Assembly (NCBI GenBank): GCA_021816925.1 | Contig: JAKAWQ010000004.1 | Coordinates: 62,001 to 126,000 of the forward strand | DNA: 64,000 nt | Origin: Pseudomonadota bacterium | GTDB taxonomy: Bacteria; Pseudomonadota; Alphaproteobacteria; Acetobacterales; Acetobacteraceae | Direction: 5' to 3' | In this document: positions 26,727 to 34,268 of the stretch, piece after piece | How positions within the stretch are numbered: the stretch's first letter is position 1 | Layout of the letters: the number at the start of each line of letters is the position of its first letter | The notes under the pieces: model-generated | Told to the model about the DNA's origin: nothing | What the model saw: the letters and a program-made list of their open reading frames with translations, nothing else | Database searches by the model: none | Position numbers and translations under genes: made by a program

Positions 26727-27143
26727 GGATTTTCCTCCCGATGGCGGCAACGGGCGCACCTGCGCCCCTTTTTGCAGGCCGGAGAGAGATTAGCGCCGCC
26801 TGCGGGGGCGTCAAACGAGGCCACGCTTGCGGGCTCGGCGGCGGACGGCCAAGCCGCGCACAGAGCCCAAAGGCAAAGGCGCGGGTGGTCGATTTGCGGG
26901 CCGAGCATGCACAAGACGATCCACCGAATGATGTCGAATTGTAATCGTCCAACGAATTGACCGAGATCAGCGCTATCGCCATGGCGCGGCGGCGGTCGCG
27001 TCGGCGTCGGACCTGCCCGGAGTATGCCAAGCCGCTCGGAGAGCAACATCGGCTCGGGGCTCCCGCGGCGAGCGGAGCGTGCGAGCGCGGCCTCGCACGG
27101 GTGATCTATAGCTGCGGCACCTGGGCGAAGCGAAGGAGGGGCT
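26727..27143. other. Intergenic region between divergent sugar ABC operon and Crp/Fnr gene
   Basis: No convincing gene. 26930-26970 is AT-rich and probably holds the promoter for the leftward ABC operon. TTGAC-CGAG-ATCAG at 26957-26970 is a weak Crp/Fnr-type half match. The segment 27101-27140 (TGCGGCACCTGGGCGAAGC) resembles 33000-33040 upstream of the Crp/Fnr remnant. Confidence 0.5.
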
Positions 27144-27740
27144 ATGGAGGAGCGGAGGCCAAAGGAACTCGGCGTTTCCTTCAGACTGCGGCGGCTGGCC
27201 GCAGGCGAAGTGCTGTTCCGGCAGGGCGACCCGGTGTTCGCCGTGTTCCAGGTTGCCTCCGGCCGGGTCCGGCTGGTCCGGCACCTGATCGAAAGCCGCC
27301 CTGTCGTTCTTCAGAACGCGGGGCCGGGCGAGCTTTTCGCAGAAGCTGCCTTGTTCGCCGACCGCTATCACTGTGAGGCCGTGGCGGCGGTCGCCTCGGA
27401 GGTGCGGGCGTTGCGGCGGCGCTCGCTCTTGGACGCCTTCCGTACCGACCCGGAAGCGGCGATACGCTTCATGGCGGAACTGGCGCGGCAGACGTGGGCA
27501 CTGCGCGATCACGTGGCCCTGCTGAACATCCGGTCGGCCGAAGAGCGCGTCCTGCACTACCTTGCGCTCCACGCCGAACCGGACGGCCGGATTGTGCGTC
27601 TTCGCGGCACGCTGGTCGAGCTCGCGGCCGAGATCGGCCTGACGCATGAGACACTCTATCGGAGCGTGCGGAAACTCGAGCGCGCAGGGCGATTGGAGCG
27701 CGTGCACGGCGGCACTTTCCGCATTCTGGCAACGACATGA
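27144..27740 (+). CDS. Crp/Fnr family transcriptional regulator
   Basis: Regulator of 198 residues: a cyclic-nucleotide-binding-like beta-barrel (FRQGDPVFAVFQVASGRVRL, GPGELFAEAALF) and a C-terminal HTH_Crp domain (LRGTLVELAAEIGLTHETLY). No N-terminal cysteine cluster like Fnr's is present, and the Crp cAMP residues are not obvious, so the effector is unclear. The recognition helix LTHETLYRSVRKLER differs from the ESR-type helix that reads TTGAT boxes, so this protein may not be what binds the FNR boxes nearby. GGAGG precedes the ATG. Confidence 0.88.
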   Translation: MEERRPKELGVSFRLRRLAAGEVLFRQGDPVFAVFQVASGRVRLVRHLIESRPVVLQNAGPGELFAEAALFADRYHCEAVAAVASEVRALRRRSLLDAFRTDPEAAIRFMAELARQTWALRDHVALLNIRSAEERVLHYLALHAEPDGRIVRLRGTLVELAAEIGLTHETLYRSVRKLERAGRLERVHGGTFRILATT

Positions 27741-27750
27741 TCCGGATCAT
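27737..27750. promoter_or_regulatory. Crp/Fnr-type palindrome at the regulator stop codon
   Basis: ATGAT-CCGG-ATCAT is a perfect palindrome matching the core TGAT-N4-ATCA of FNR-type sites with both outer bases changed. It overlaps the stop codon of the Crp/Fnr gene. A TATTTG -10-like hexamer lies at 27773-27778, at the class II spacing, but there is no clear gene before 28065. Confidence 0.35.
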
Positions 27751-27988
27751 ATCCGGTCGGCCGAACGAAACCTATTTGTATCGACGAAAGGTATCTTCCG
27801 AGCTGTTGGAAGCATGTTTCCACCGCGCATTTGCCTGACTTTTGCCGCCGTGATCGTGCCTGACACGTGTCCGGCCCGAGCGGGCGCGCGAGGCAGGCGG
27901 CGGTGCGACGGGGTTGATGCTCGGATGTTGCAGTGGCGTACACCGCTCAGGCATCCGACGACGATCCCAAAAGCGTAGGGCGGAATTT

Positions 27989-28002
27989 TTGATCAAGATC
28001 AA
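27989..28002 (+). promoter_or_regulatory. FNR box upstream of the tandem-repeat protein
   Basis: TTGAT-CAAG-ATCAA is a perfect match to the FNR/FixK consensus, 62 bp before the GTG start at 28065. Centred at 27995.5, it predicts a start of transcription near 28036 if the site is class II; GAGAAT at 28024-28029 is a possible -10. Between 27741 and this site (about 250 bp) I see no other gene. Confidence 0.8.
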
Positions 28003-28064
28003 TGCAACCCCCTCCGGCAGCGAGAGAATGGTGCCAACAGAAACCTCTTAAGGAGTACGCAAAC

Positions 28065-28481
28065 GTGAGAACCAATAAATTCATCCCGATCGGCGCCAGC
28101 CTGGCATTTCTCGTCGGGATGGCGCTCGTGCCGGTTGCGCACGCGGCCGGCCCGGTTGCTCCGTGCGGGAAGGTCGTCGCCCAGTCCGGCGGCGAGGGCG
28201 GCACGACGAACGGCCATCCTGCCTACGCCCAGTCCGGCGGCGAGGGTGGCACGACGAACGGCCATCCTGCCTACGCCCAGTCCGGCGGCGAGGGTGGCAC
28301 GACGAACGGCCATCCTGCCTACGCCCAGTCCGGCGGCGAGGGTGGCACGACGAACGGCCATCCTGCCTACGCCCAGTCCGGCGGCGAGGGTGGCACGACG
28401 AACGGCCATCCTGCCTACGCCCAGTCCGGCGGCGAGGGTGGCCTGAACGCCCCGCAGAAGGTTGCCGGCGCCTGCCGCTGA
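28065..28481 (+). CDS. Secreted protein with five 16-residue Gly-rich tandem repeats
   Basis: Protein of 138 residues. GTG start at 28065, 9 bp after AAGGAG, gives a signal peptide (KFIPIGASLAFLVGMALVPV, cleavage near AHA). The mature part is five copies of AQSGGEGGTTNGHPAY plus a partial sixth, then LNAPQKVAGACR. Two cysteines flank the repeats (APCGK and GACR). I recognise no domain. A paralogue lies at 31275-31658 with the same leader motif PIGA-[ST]-LA. An FNR box upstream and a strong terminator downstream mark it as a single-gene unit. Confidence 0.8.
   Translation: MRTNKFIPIGASLAFLVGMALVPVAHAAGPVAPCGKVVAQSGGEGGTTNGHPAYAQSGGEGGTTNGHPAYAQSGGEGGTTNGHPAYAQSGGEGGTTNGHPAYAQSGGEGGTTNGHPAYAQSGGEGGLNAPQKVAGACR
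28182..28442 (+). repeat. 48-bp in-frame tandem repeat, 5.4 copies
   Basis: Units begin at 28182, 28230, 28278, 28326 and 28374, with a partial copy at 28422-28442. The first unit differs by one silent base (GGC for GGT in GEGG); the other copies are identical to each other as far as I can read. Unit length is exactly 16 codons, so copy number can change without frameshift. The near-identity points to recent expansion. Confidence 0.95.
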
Positions 28482-28519
28482 ATTTCGGTCCCGCGATGAG
28501 TCGGGCTGAGTGAAACGGA

Positions 28520-28550
28520 CCGCCCGCGGAAACAGACCGCGGGCGGGTTT
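28520..28550 (+). terminator. Rho-independent terminator after the repeat protein
   Basis: Perfect 10-bp stem CCGCCCGCGG / CCGCGGGCGG with loop AAACAGA, followed by GTTTGT. It lies 39 bp after the stop. The same stem sequence recurs after the paralogous gene at 31708. Confidence 0.75.
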
Positions 28551-28600
28551 GTCCTGCCCGCCTTCACCGCAGGCGTCGTGGCCGGACACCGGACCAGGCG

Positions 28601-29896
28601 TCAAACGACGCCGGGCTCGCGAGCGTCAAGGCGGGCCGCCGAGCGGCGCACGAGCAGGAAGCCCACGAGCGCGACGTTCGCAAGATTGAAGAGCACGCCG
28701 TTGGCGAAGGCAGGCGTGTATGAGCCGAAGCGATCGAAGAGCACGCCCGCGAACCAGCTTCCGAATGCCATGCCGAGCATCGAGGTGAAGAGTACCAGAG
28801 GAATCCGCGTCGCCGCCTCGGCAAAAGGGAAAAGCTCCCGGACGACGAGCACATAGGAAGGAATGATGCCTGCGAAGCCGAGACCGTAGGCGGCGGCGAG
28901 CACGAAGAGAGCGGTCTCGTTGCGCGTGACCGCGAAGAGCGCCATCGCCGTGGCCTGGCAGATCTCGCTGCAAAGCAGGGTCGGCAGGCCGCCGATGCGC
29001 TCGGCAAGCAGGCCCCAGAGCTGGCGGCCTGCGAAGGCAGTCCCGAACATCAGCGAAAGCATCGCCGCCCCCTCTCCGGCCGGAATGCCGATGCTGCCCG
29101 CGAAGGCGACGAGATGCGCCGACGGGATCGCCATCGCCACGCAACAGAGAAACGAAGCAACGCAGAGGATCCCCTGCACGCGATGGCCGGAGAGGCCGGG
29201 CACGCCGACCCTCTCGCCCGCCGCCGCTCCTGCCTCCTGGCGCGTGCCGGTTCGCGCCGTTGCCTGCGACGCCGACGCGGGCTGAGGCGCCGGGCGCAGC
29301 AGGAAAAGCGCGAGCGGCAGTCCGACCGCAAGCAGAAACCCTGCGTAAGCGAGCATCGTTCCCTGCCAGCCGATCGCCGCACTCGCCCGCTCGAACGGGC
29401 CTGGCCAGAGCACGCCCGCCACATAGAGGCCCGAAGAGATGAGCGCGATCGCCGTGCCGCGCCTCCGATCGAACCAGCGGCTGACATAAACCACGAGCGG
29501 CGGATAGAGCGCGCCGTTGCCGAGAAGCCCCATCATCAGCCCGTGGCCGACGAGCAGGGCGGCGACGCTGCCGGTTGCGGAGAGCGCGAGGCCGCCCGCC
29601 ATCATCATCACGCCGAACGCCGCGATCGTCCGCATGCCGATCCGATCGGCGAGCCGCCCCATGGCCACGCCGCCAAGACCGGTGCCGAGCCAGACGAGGG
29701 CGCTGGCGAGCGCGACCGTCGAGCGGTCCGTGTGGAGCGTCGCCTGGATTCGCGCGAGATCCACGACAACGATCAGGGGCGCGCCATAGGAAAGCGAGAG
29801 GATCGCAAGCGTCGCCGCCGCGGCAACCCACGACCTGCCGCTTTCCACACTCGCCGAAGCGGCAGGCAAAAACCCTCCGCCCCGATCGTCCGGCAT
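28601..29896 (-). CDS. MFS transporter
   Basis: Major facilitator of 431 residues with about 12 hydrophobic segments. The loop 2-3 signature is GRLADRIGMRT, and GRQLWGLLAERIGGLP marks the second half. Its overall pattern (APLIVVVDLARIQ, VYVSRWFDRRRGTAIA) is like the oxalate/formate antiporter or monocarboxylate group, but the substrate cannot be told. GGGAGGAAG precedes the ATG at 29896. Convergent with the repeat protein. Confidence 0.88.
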   Translation of the reverse strand: MPDDRGGGFLPAASASVESGRSWVAAAATLAILSLSYGAPLIVVVDLARIQATLHTDRSTVALASALVWLGTGLGGVAMGRLADRIGMRTIAAFGVMMMAGGLALSATGSVAALLVGHGLMMGLLGNGALYPPLVVYVSRWFDRRRGTAIALISSGLYVAGVLWPGPFERASAAIGWQGTMLAYAGFLLAVGLPLALFLLRPAPQPASASQATARTGTRQEAGAAAGERVGVPGLSGHRVQGILCVASFLCCVAMAIPSAHLVAFAGSIGIPAGEGAAMLSLMFGTAFAGRQLWGLLAERIGGLPTLLCSEICQATAMALFAVTRNETALFVLAAAYGLGFAGIIPSYVLVVRELFPFAEAATRIPLVLFTSMLGMAFGSWFAGVLFDRFGSYTPAFANGVLFNLANVALVGFLLVRRSAARLDAREPGVV

Positions 29897-30031
29897 CGGC
29901 TTCCTCCCGGAAAGGTGCGCCGCGTTCGGGCGTTCCGGCGGTCGGGTTAGCGCCGGGCGTTCGGTTTGCCCAGGGGCGGAACCGGCCGGAACGAGTTCGG
30001 CCGGCCCCGCAGGGGAGAGTCTGCGCTTCCC

Positions 30032-30466
30032 TTACTTGATCTCGATGCGACGCGGCCTGGCCGCAGCGGTCTTGGGCAGCGTGATCGTCAATACCCCATC
30101 GGCAAGCTCGGCGCTGATCACGCTCTGATCGAGGCCGCCCGAGAGCGAGAAGGAGCGCGTATAGTGGCCGACGTTGTACTCGGTGTAGACGGGCTCGAGT
30201 CCCTGGTACTTCGAGAAGTCGATCCTCCCCGCGACGCTGAGCACGTTGTTCTCGAGTGCCACGTCGATGTTCTTGCGCTCGACGCCCGGCATTTCCATGA
30301 CCAGCGTCAGCGCCTCGTCCGCCTCGTAGATATCGGCGCAGGGAATATAGAACCGACCCGGAACGGTCTTCTCTTCCTTTCCGGTTAGCTCGCGCTTCTC
30401 ACGGACAGCGAGTGCCTGCGGGTTTGCCATCGTGTCCTCCGTCTTCTTTTCCGCTGGTTCGCTCAT
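30032..30466 (-). CDS. Small heat shock protein Hsp20, second gene
   Basis: Protein of 144 residues with an alpha-crystallin domain (YEADEALTLVMEMPGVERKN, VLSVAGR, ADGVLTITLPK) and a basic C-terminus RRIEIK. ATP-independent holdase. It starts 2 bp after the stop of the first hsp20, so both belong to one transcript behind the CIRCE element. A second in-frame ATG is 12 codons in. Confidence 0.92.
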   Translation of the reverse strand: MSEPAEKKTEDTMANPQALAVREKRELTGKEEKTVPGRFYIPCADIYEADEALTLVMEMPGVERKNIDVALENNVLSVAGRIDFSKYQGLEPVYTEYNVGHYTRSFSLSGGLDQSVISAELADGVLTITLPKTAAARPRRIEIK

Positions 30467-30468
30467 GG

Positions 30469-30891
30469 TCAGTTCACCTTGATCGCCTTGGGCCGCTCGT
30501 GCGCCGCACGCGGCAGGAGCACCACGAGAATCCCCTCATGGGATTCAGCCTTCACGCCGTCGGCGTCAATGTCGAACGGGAGGGTGAGCGCGCGGTCGAA
30601 ACGCCCGGCAAGCCGCTCCTGCCGGTGCAGGCTGGCTCGCTCGGGGTAGCGCATTGTCTTGCTGCCGGCGATGCGGATCGTCCTGCCCTTGACTTCGATC
30701 TCGAGGTCGGACTTCGCAATCCCGGGAACCTCGGCGACGAGCGCAAAATCATTGCCGTTGCGGAACACGTTGATCGGCGGGTAGGCGCCGGCGCCGCTCG
30801 GCCCAGCATCCAGCCAACCGCTGGCGCGAAATGAATCCAAAGCTTGCTGCAGGCCGAGCAGCGTATCGAGCGCACTTGGAAAGAGTGCCAT
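30469..30891 (-). CDS. Small heat shock protein Hsp20, first gene
   Basis: Protein of 140 residues with N-terminal helix (MALFPSALDTLLGLQQALDS), alpha-crystallin domain (NDFALVAEVPGIAKSDLEIE, IRIAG, EGILVVLLPR) and C-terminal IKVN. AAGGAGG precedes the ATG at 30891; the frame continues upstream but only through the promoter. The CIRCE element 78 bp upstream indicates HrcA repression. Confidence 0.92.
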   Translation of the reverse strand: MALFPSALDTLLGLQQALDSFRASGWLDAGPSGAGAYPPINVFRNGNDFALVAEVPGIAKSDLEIEVKGRTIRIAGSKTMRYPERASLHRQERLAGRFDRALTLPFDIDADGVKAESHEGILVVLLPRAAHERPKAIKVN

Positions 30892-30968
30892 GGACCAACC
30901 TCCTTCGTTGCATCGAGATCGGGGAGCACCAGGCGGGATCCCGTGTAGCCAGTGGCAGGTGAACCCGT

Positions 30969-30995
30969 TTAGCACTCCCCATCTTCGAGTGCTAA
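30969..30995 (-). promoter_or_regulatory. CIRCE element (HrcA operator) of the hsp20 pair
   Basis: TTAGCACTC-N9-GAGTGCTAA is an exact match to the CIRCE consensus, 78 bp upstream of the first hsp20. CTTGAC (minus strand, 31021-31026) could be the -35. HrcA releases CIRCE upon heat stress. CIRCE usually controls groESL or dnaKJ; control of hsp20 is less common. Confidence 0.93.
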
Positions 30996-31274
30996 ACGAG
31001 TTAGAAAGCGGCATGGCCAAGTCAAGATGGCGGATGTTGCGGGCGCCAAGCCGCCGTGCCGTGCCCCGACTTCTGCCCCGGACTTGCCTACCGCCAACTC
31101 CGGGACGGTAGCAATGCTCGTGGTGCAAGCCTCGCCATTTTCTATAACTAAAATCGCATACCCAGAATGCCGCAAAAGAAATTGCCGGTCCAGCGGATCG
31201 ATCGATATGGGAGGAGCGACCATCCCGCTATGGGAAAAGTTCAGCCGAACAAGGCTTAACCGGAGTATACGACA

Positions 31275-31658
31275 ATGAGTTTGACAAGATTGCTTCCGAT
31301 CGGCGCCACCCTGGCGCTTCTTGCCGGCACGGCACTCGCGCCGAGCGTGCGGGCCGCGAGCCCCATGACCCCGCCAGCGGGACCGATGATTCAGTCTGGC
31401 AGCACGGGCGGCCACGGCAGCACGCCGCCCCTCTATGCGCGGACCGGCGGCGGTGAGGGCGGGGCTGCAGGCGCATGGGTGACTTTCGCGAGAAGCGCGG
31501 CTGGCGGGAACGGTGGCACTACTGGTCCTGCCCATCCGGCCTACGCCGACGCGAGCGGCGGTGAAGGCGGCGCTACCGGCCCTGCCCGGCCGGCCTTTGC
31601 GGATGCAAGCGGCGGTGAGGGCGGCTACACGGGTCATGCCCGGCCGGCCTTTGCCTGA
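31275..31658 (+). CDS. Secreted Gly-rich repeat protein, paralogue of the 28-kb gene
   Basis: Protein of 127 residues with a signal peptide (LLPIGATLALLAGTALAPSV, cut near RAA). The mature part has diverged repeats: ARTGGGEGGAAG, ARSAAGGNGGTTGPAHPAY, ADASGGEGGATGPARPAF, ADASGGEGGYTGHARPAF. The Gly-Gly-Glu-Gly-Gly core and the trailing HPAY/RPAF match the repeat of the other protein. Unlike that gene it has no FNR box that I can find. GGAG lies about 9 bp before the ATG; TATAAC at 31143 is a possible -10 further upstream. Confidence 0.75.
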   Translation: MSLTRLLPIGATLALLAGTALAPSVRAASPMTPPAGPMIQSGSTGGHGSTPPLYARTGGGEGGAAGAWVTFARSAAGGNGGTTGPAHPAYADASGGEGGATGPARPAFADASGGEGGYTGHARPAFA

Positions 31659-31707
31659 ACCCGACACGAGGATCGCTCCGGCCTGAAGCAGGGCCGGGCA
31701 TAACAGG

Positions 31708-31745
31708 ACCGCCCGCGGCAGCAAACCGCGGGCGGTTCCGTTTCC
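31708..31745 (+). terminator. Rho-independent terminator after the Gly-rich paralogue
   Basis: Stem ACCGCCCGCGG / CCGCGGGCGGT with loop CAGCAAA, then TTCCGTTT. The stem is identical to that after the 28-kb paralogue, indicating that the terminator was copied with the gene. Confidence 0.75.
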
Positions 31746-31843
31746 GGCGCCGATTGCGATGCCCCTGCCCTGCTCTCGGCGGGCGGCCCGTCCGAGTGCG
31801 CTGAACACTGTGCCCGGCCCGTTGCGGGTGTTGACCGCTCCGA

Positions 31844-31857
31844 TTGATGCGCATCAT
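31844..31857 (+). promoter_or_regulatory. FNR-like box upstream of the methyltransferase
   Basis: TTGAT-GCGC-ATCAT matches the FNR consensus at nine of ten defined positions. It lies 80 bp before the GTG at 31937. No good -10 is seen at the class II distance, so the mode of action is uncertain. Confidence 0.5.
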
Positions 31858-31936
31858 GGACGTGTGATCGACCTTCGCCCCGTTGGCAGTCTCGGCTTGA
31901 TCGATCTCTCATCGTGATTTCTTGGGGAGCCGGTTC

Positions 31937-32530
31937 GTGGAGCAGCCTTTCCGGAAAGACCTGAGCCATACCACCTGGGACAAGGTCTATGCGCGACAGT
32001 CGCTGAGGGCGGAGCTGGTGCCGGCGTGGATGGACGCACTCGATCTCAAAGCCGGCAACCGTGTTCTGGATGTCGGCTGCGGGCCCGGCTTTGTGAGCTT
32101 CCTTCTCGCCGACCGGGTGGGACCGGAGGGCATCGTCTATGCGATCGATCGCTCCGCCGACGCACTCGCCTACCTCGAGCGCCAGCAGGAAGAACGCGGC
32201 ATCTCGCAGATCCGCCGGCTGGTCGCGGACGCCGCCGCGCTGGACGGCCGCGATCTTCACGCGGATTGCGCACTGATCTCGATGGTGCTGCATCACACGG
32301 ACGATCCCGCTGCCATCCTGCGCAGCCTGCATCGGCTGCTGGCGCCGGGTGCGTTGATCGTCGTCGCCGAATTCGACCCGTCGGGCCCGTGCGAGCACGG
32401 CCCTCCGTGCGAGGTCCGCCTGGCGCCGGCACAGATTGAGGCATGGTGTAAAGAGGCCGGCTTCCACGTGCGGGAAACGCGCCACCAGAGCCCTGAGCAC
32501 TACATGATCGTCGCCGAGCGCCCCGCTTGA
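31937..32530 (+). CDS. Class I SAM-dependent methyltransferase
   Basis: Protein of 197 residues with SAM motif I VLDVGCGPGFVS, the acidic end of beta-2 in YAIDRSADALAYLE, and post-motif ALISMVLHHTDDPAAILRSL typical of the UbiE/Methyltransf_11 group. I prefer GTG at 31937, with GGGGAG 8 bp upstream, over TTG at 31922. The C-terminal cysteines (SGPCEHGPPCEV, AWCKE) are unusual. Substrate unknown. Confidence 0.85.
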   Translation: MEQPFRKDLSHTTWDKVYARQSLRAELVPAWMDALDLKAGNRVLDVGCGPGFVSFLLADRVGPEGIVYAIDRSADALAYLERQQEERGISQIRRLVADAAALDGRDLHADCALISMVLHHTDDPAAILRSLHRLLAPGALIVVAEFDPSGPCEHGPPCEVRLAPAQIEAWCKEAGFHVRETRHQSPEHYMIVAERPA

Positions 32531-33360
32531 AAGCGGAGCCTGCGCCTTGTCCTGCGCGGATAGAGACGATCCCGCTCAAGGCAGCCCGACCGACGAGCTG
32601 CCAGCAAGCCACGAAAGGCCGTCGATGCTCTCGCTCGTCGGCCGAACCCAAGGAGTGGCCAATGGCTGGCAGCCCCTCCATCCATCCCCGGCCCGCGAGA
32701 TCATGCCGGCGCCACCGGCGCGGCAAGGAGGCAAGCAGAACGCTCCGGTTCGCCCGTTGGCTTGGTGGCGCGCAGCGCCGCGGGTCCTGGGGGGCCGTTA
32801 CTTGCGGTGGGCGCGAGCACAGGCCAGGCGAAGCGGATCCTGTCCCTTTGGAGCGATGACGGCGCCTTCGCTTTCAGCGAATGCACCCGCAGCTTCGATG
32901 AGGGTCGCTCTGCGTCGGCCGTCCGCATCATCACTCGCTATGCGGCGCATCGCGAGGATGCCGAGCGCCACCGCGCGGGCGAGCATGTATGCGAGAATCT
33001 CCTACGATTGTGGAACCTGGGCCAAGCCGCGGCGCAAGCGAAGGACGCCCGTGCAAGGCGATCCTCGGGGCGGCAGCGGTGCTCGGCCGCGGTGCGATTG
33101 GCGACTGGCTAACGGCCTTGATCGCCGTACTGGGCTTGCTTGCCCTGGCCCGGTTCGGGATTGGCAATCCGCTGTTGGTGGGCATCGCCGCCTGCATCGA
33201 ACCCGCCGCCTTTCCCTTGCGGCACCCCGCCTGGGTGCTGGCGAGGTAGCGGGCCGATGCGGAAACCGGCCGATCCCTCCGGACCGACCTCCGTGCCCGA
33301 CCGGTTCACTGCCGCTATCGGCTCCGCCTGCGTGATCCGCCGGCTCGCCGCAGGAGCACG
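32531..33360. other. Decayed region without an intact gene
   Basis: Several open frames overlap but none shows a recognisable protein. The stretch 33000-33040 resembles the leader of the intact Crp/Fnr gene at 27101-27140, and 33140-33240 encodes RFGIGNPLLV...PLRHP, loosely like its sensor domain (GDPVFAV...LVRH). I read this as the eroded 5' part of a second Crp/Fnr gene whose 3' end is at 33361-33522. The part from 32531 to 33000 is not assigned. Confidence 0.5.
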
Positions 33361-33522
33361 GTGTCCCTGCCGGCGAAGCTGATGGAACTCGCGGACGAGA
33401 TCGGGCTGACGCACGAGAGGCTGCACCGGACCCTGGCCAGGCTCGTCCGAGAGGGGCGCGCCGAAAGGACCGGCGAACGGGCTTTACGGCTGATCCGCAA
33501 GGGCCGGACGGGGCGGGGCTGA
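33361..33522 (+). pseudogene. 3' remnant of a second Crp/Fnr regulator gene
   Basis: Fifty-three codons ending in a stop encode LMELADEIGLTHERLHRTLA and RLVREGRAERTGERALRLIR, clearly homologous to the HTH_Crp domain of the intact regulator at 27144 (LVELAAEIGLTHETLYRSV). The sensor domain is not readable in frame. A paralogous gene lost by decay. Confidence 0.75.
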
Positions 33523-33542
33523 TTCCATCGTGTCCCTCTCTT

Positions 33543-33558
33543 TATGACTGCGGTCATA
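33543..33558 (+). promoter_or_regulatory. Crp/Fnr-type palindrome TATGAC-N4-GTCATA at class II position
   Basis: A perfect 6-4-6 inverted repeat with core TGAC-N4-GTCA, a variant of the FNR/DNR site. TATCTG (33580-33585) is a -10-like hexamer placed so that the palindrome is centred at about -41.5 from a start at 33592, 24 bp before the ATG at 33616. Confidence 0.6.
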
Positions 33559-33615
33559 CGGCGCCGCGCGACGACCCGCTATCTGTCGCCGCGGTTCACT
33601 TGGCAGAGGCTCGGC

Positions 33616-34252
33616 ATGGTGCGTGGTGACATGTTTGCGGCGGCAGGGCTTGCGATGCTGCTGGCGCTCCCGGTGCCGGGCTTCTCCGCCGCCGTGTACC
33701 CTCCCGCGCCGGGCGCCGCCGCCCCGGCCATGACGATGCATGGGACGGAGATGAGCGGGGCGGCGATGCCTGTGGCGACGGCGCCAAGCCGCACGGCGGT
33801 GCCCACGGTGCCGACCGAGCCCGGCCAGGGTGCCTTCGGCGCTCTGCAGCAGATCGTCCGCATTCTGGAAGCCGACCCGCACACCGACTGGTCGAAGGTG
33901 AACCTCGATGCCCTGCGCGAGCACCTCATCGATAAGGACCGGGTGACGCCGGACGCCCATGCCGCGGTGCGCCGCATCCCCTGGCGGCATCCGCGCCAGC
34001 GTCACCGGCGCCGGCCGCACCCTGGTCGCGATCCGGCGCCTGCTGCGGGAGAAAGCGATGCATCTGAACGGGATGCGCGGCTGGCGGATTGCAGCGGCCC
34101 GCCAGCCGGACGGCGTGATTCTGACCGTGACGACCGGGGATCCGAGCCAGGTCGCAATGATCCGCGGTCTCGGCTTCGCCGGGATCCTCGCCAGCGGGGA
34201 TTTCCACCCGATGCACCACCTGGACATCGCGCGGGGCGAGCCGATGGAGTGA
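33616..34252 (+). pseudogene. Frameshifted conserved secreted protein (family of unknown function)
   Basis: ATG at 33616 follows AGAGG; the first frame gives a signal peptide (MFAAAGLAMLLALPVPGFSA) and FGALQQIVRILEADPHTDWS, VNLDALREHLIDKDRVT. Around 33965-33985 the homology passes to another frame, which continues with GGIRASVTGAGRTLVAIRRL, DGVILTVTTGDPSQVAMIRG and HHLDIARGEPME. I recognise the pattern as a proteobacterial family without a known role. One frameshift, either real or a sequencing error. Confidence 0.7.
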
Positions 34253-34268
34253 TTTGTCAGGCCGGGCC

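Noticed and set aside
26957-26970. TTGAC-CGAG-ATCAG as a site for autoregulation of the Crp/Fnr gene
   Set aside because: Two mismatches and about 170 bp from the gene; too weak to claim.
27813-27978. A 55-codon gene downstream of the 27737 palindrome
   Set aside because: No ribosome binding site and an Arg/Pro/Cys-rich composition without recognisable signal; kept only as possible RNA.
28182-28442. CRISPR array
   Set aside because: The 48-bp units are contiguous and in frame with no spacers; this is a coding tandem repeat.
32547-33335. A 262-codon plus-strand frame in the decayed region
   Set aside because: Arg/Pro-rich composition without domain, no ribosome binding site, and it crosses the leader of the Crp/Fnr remnant.
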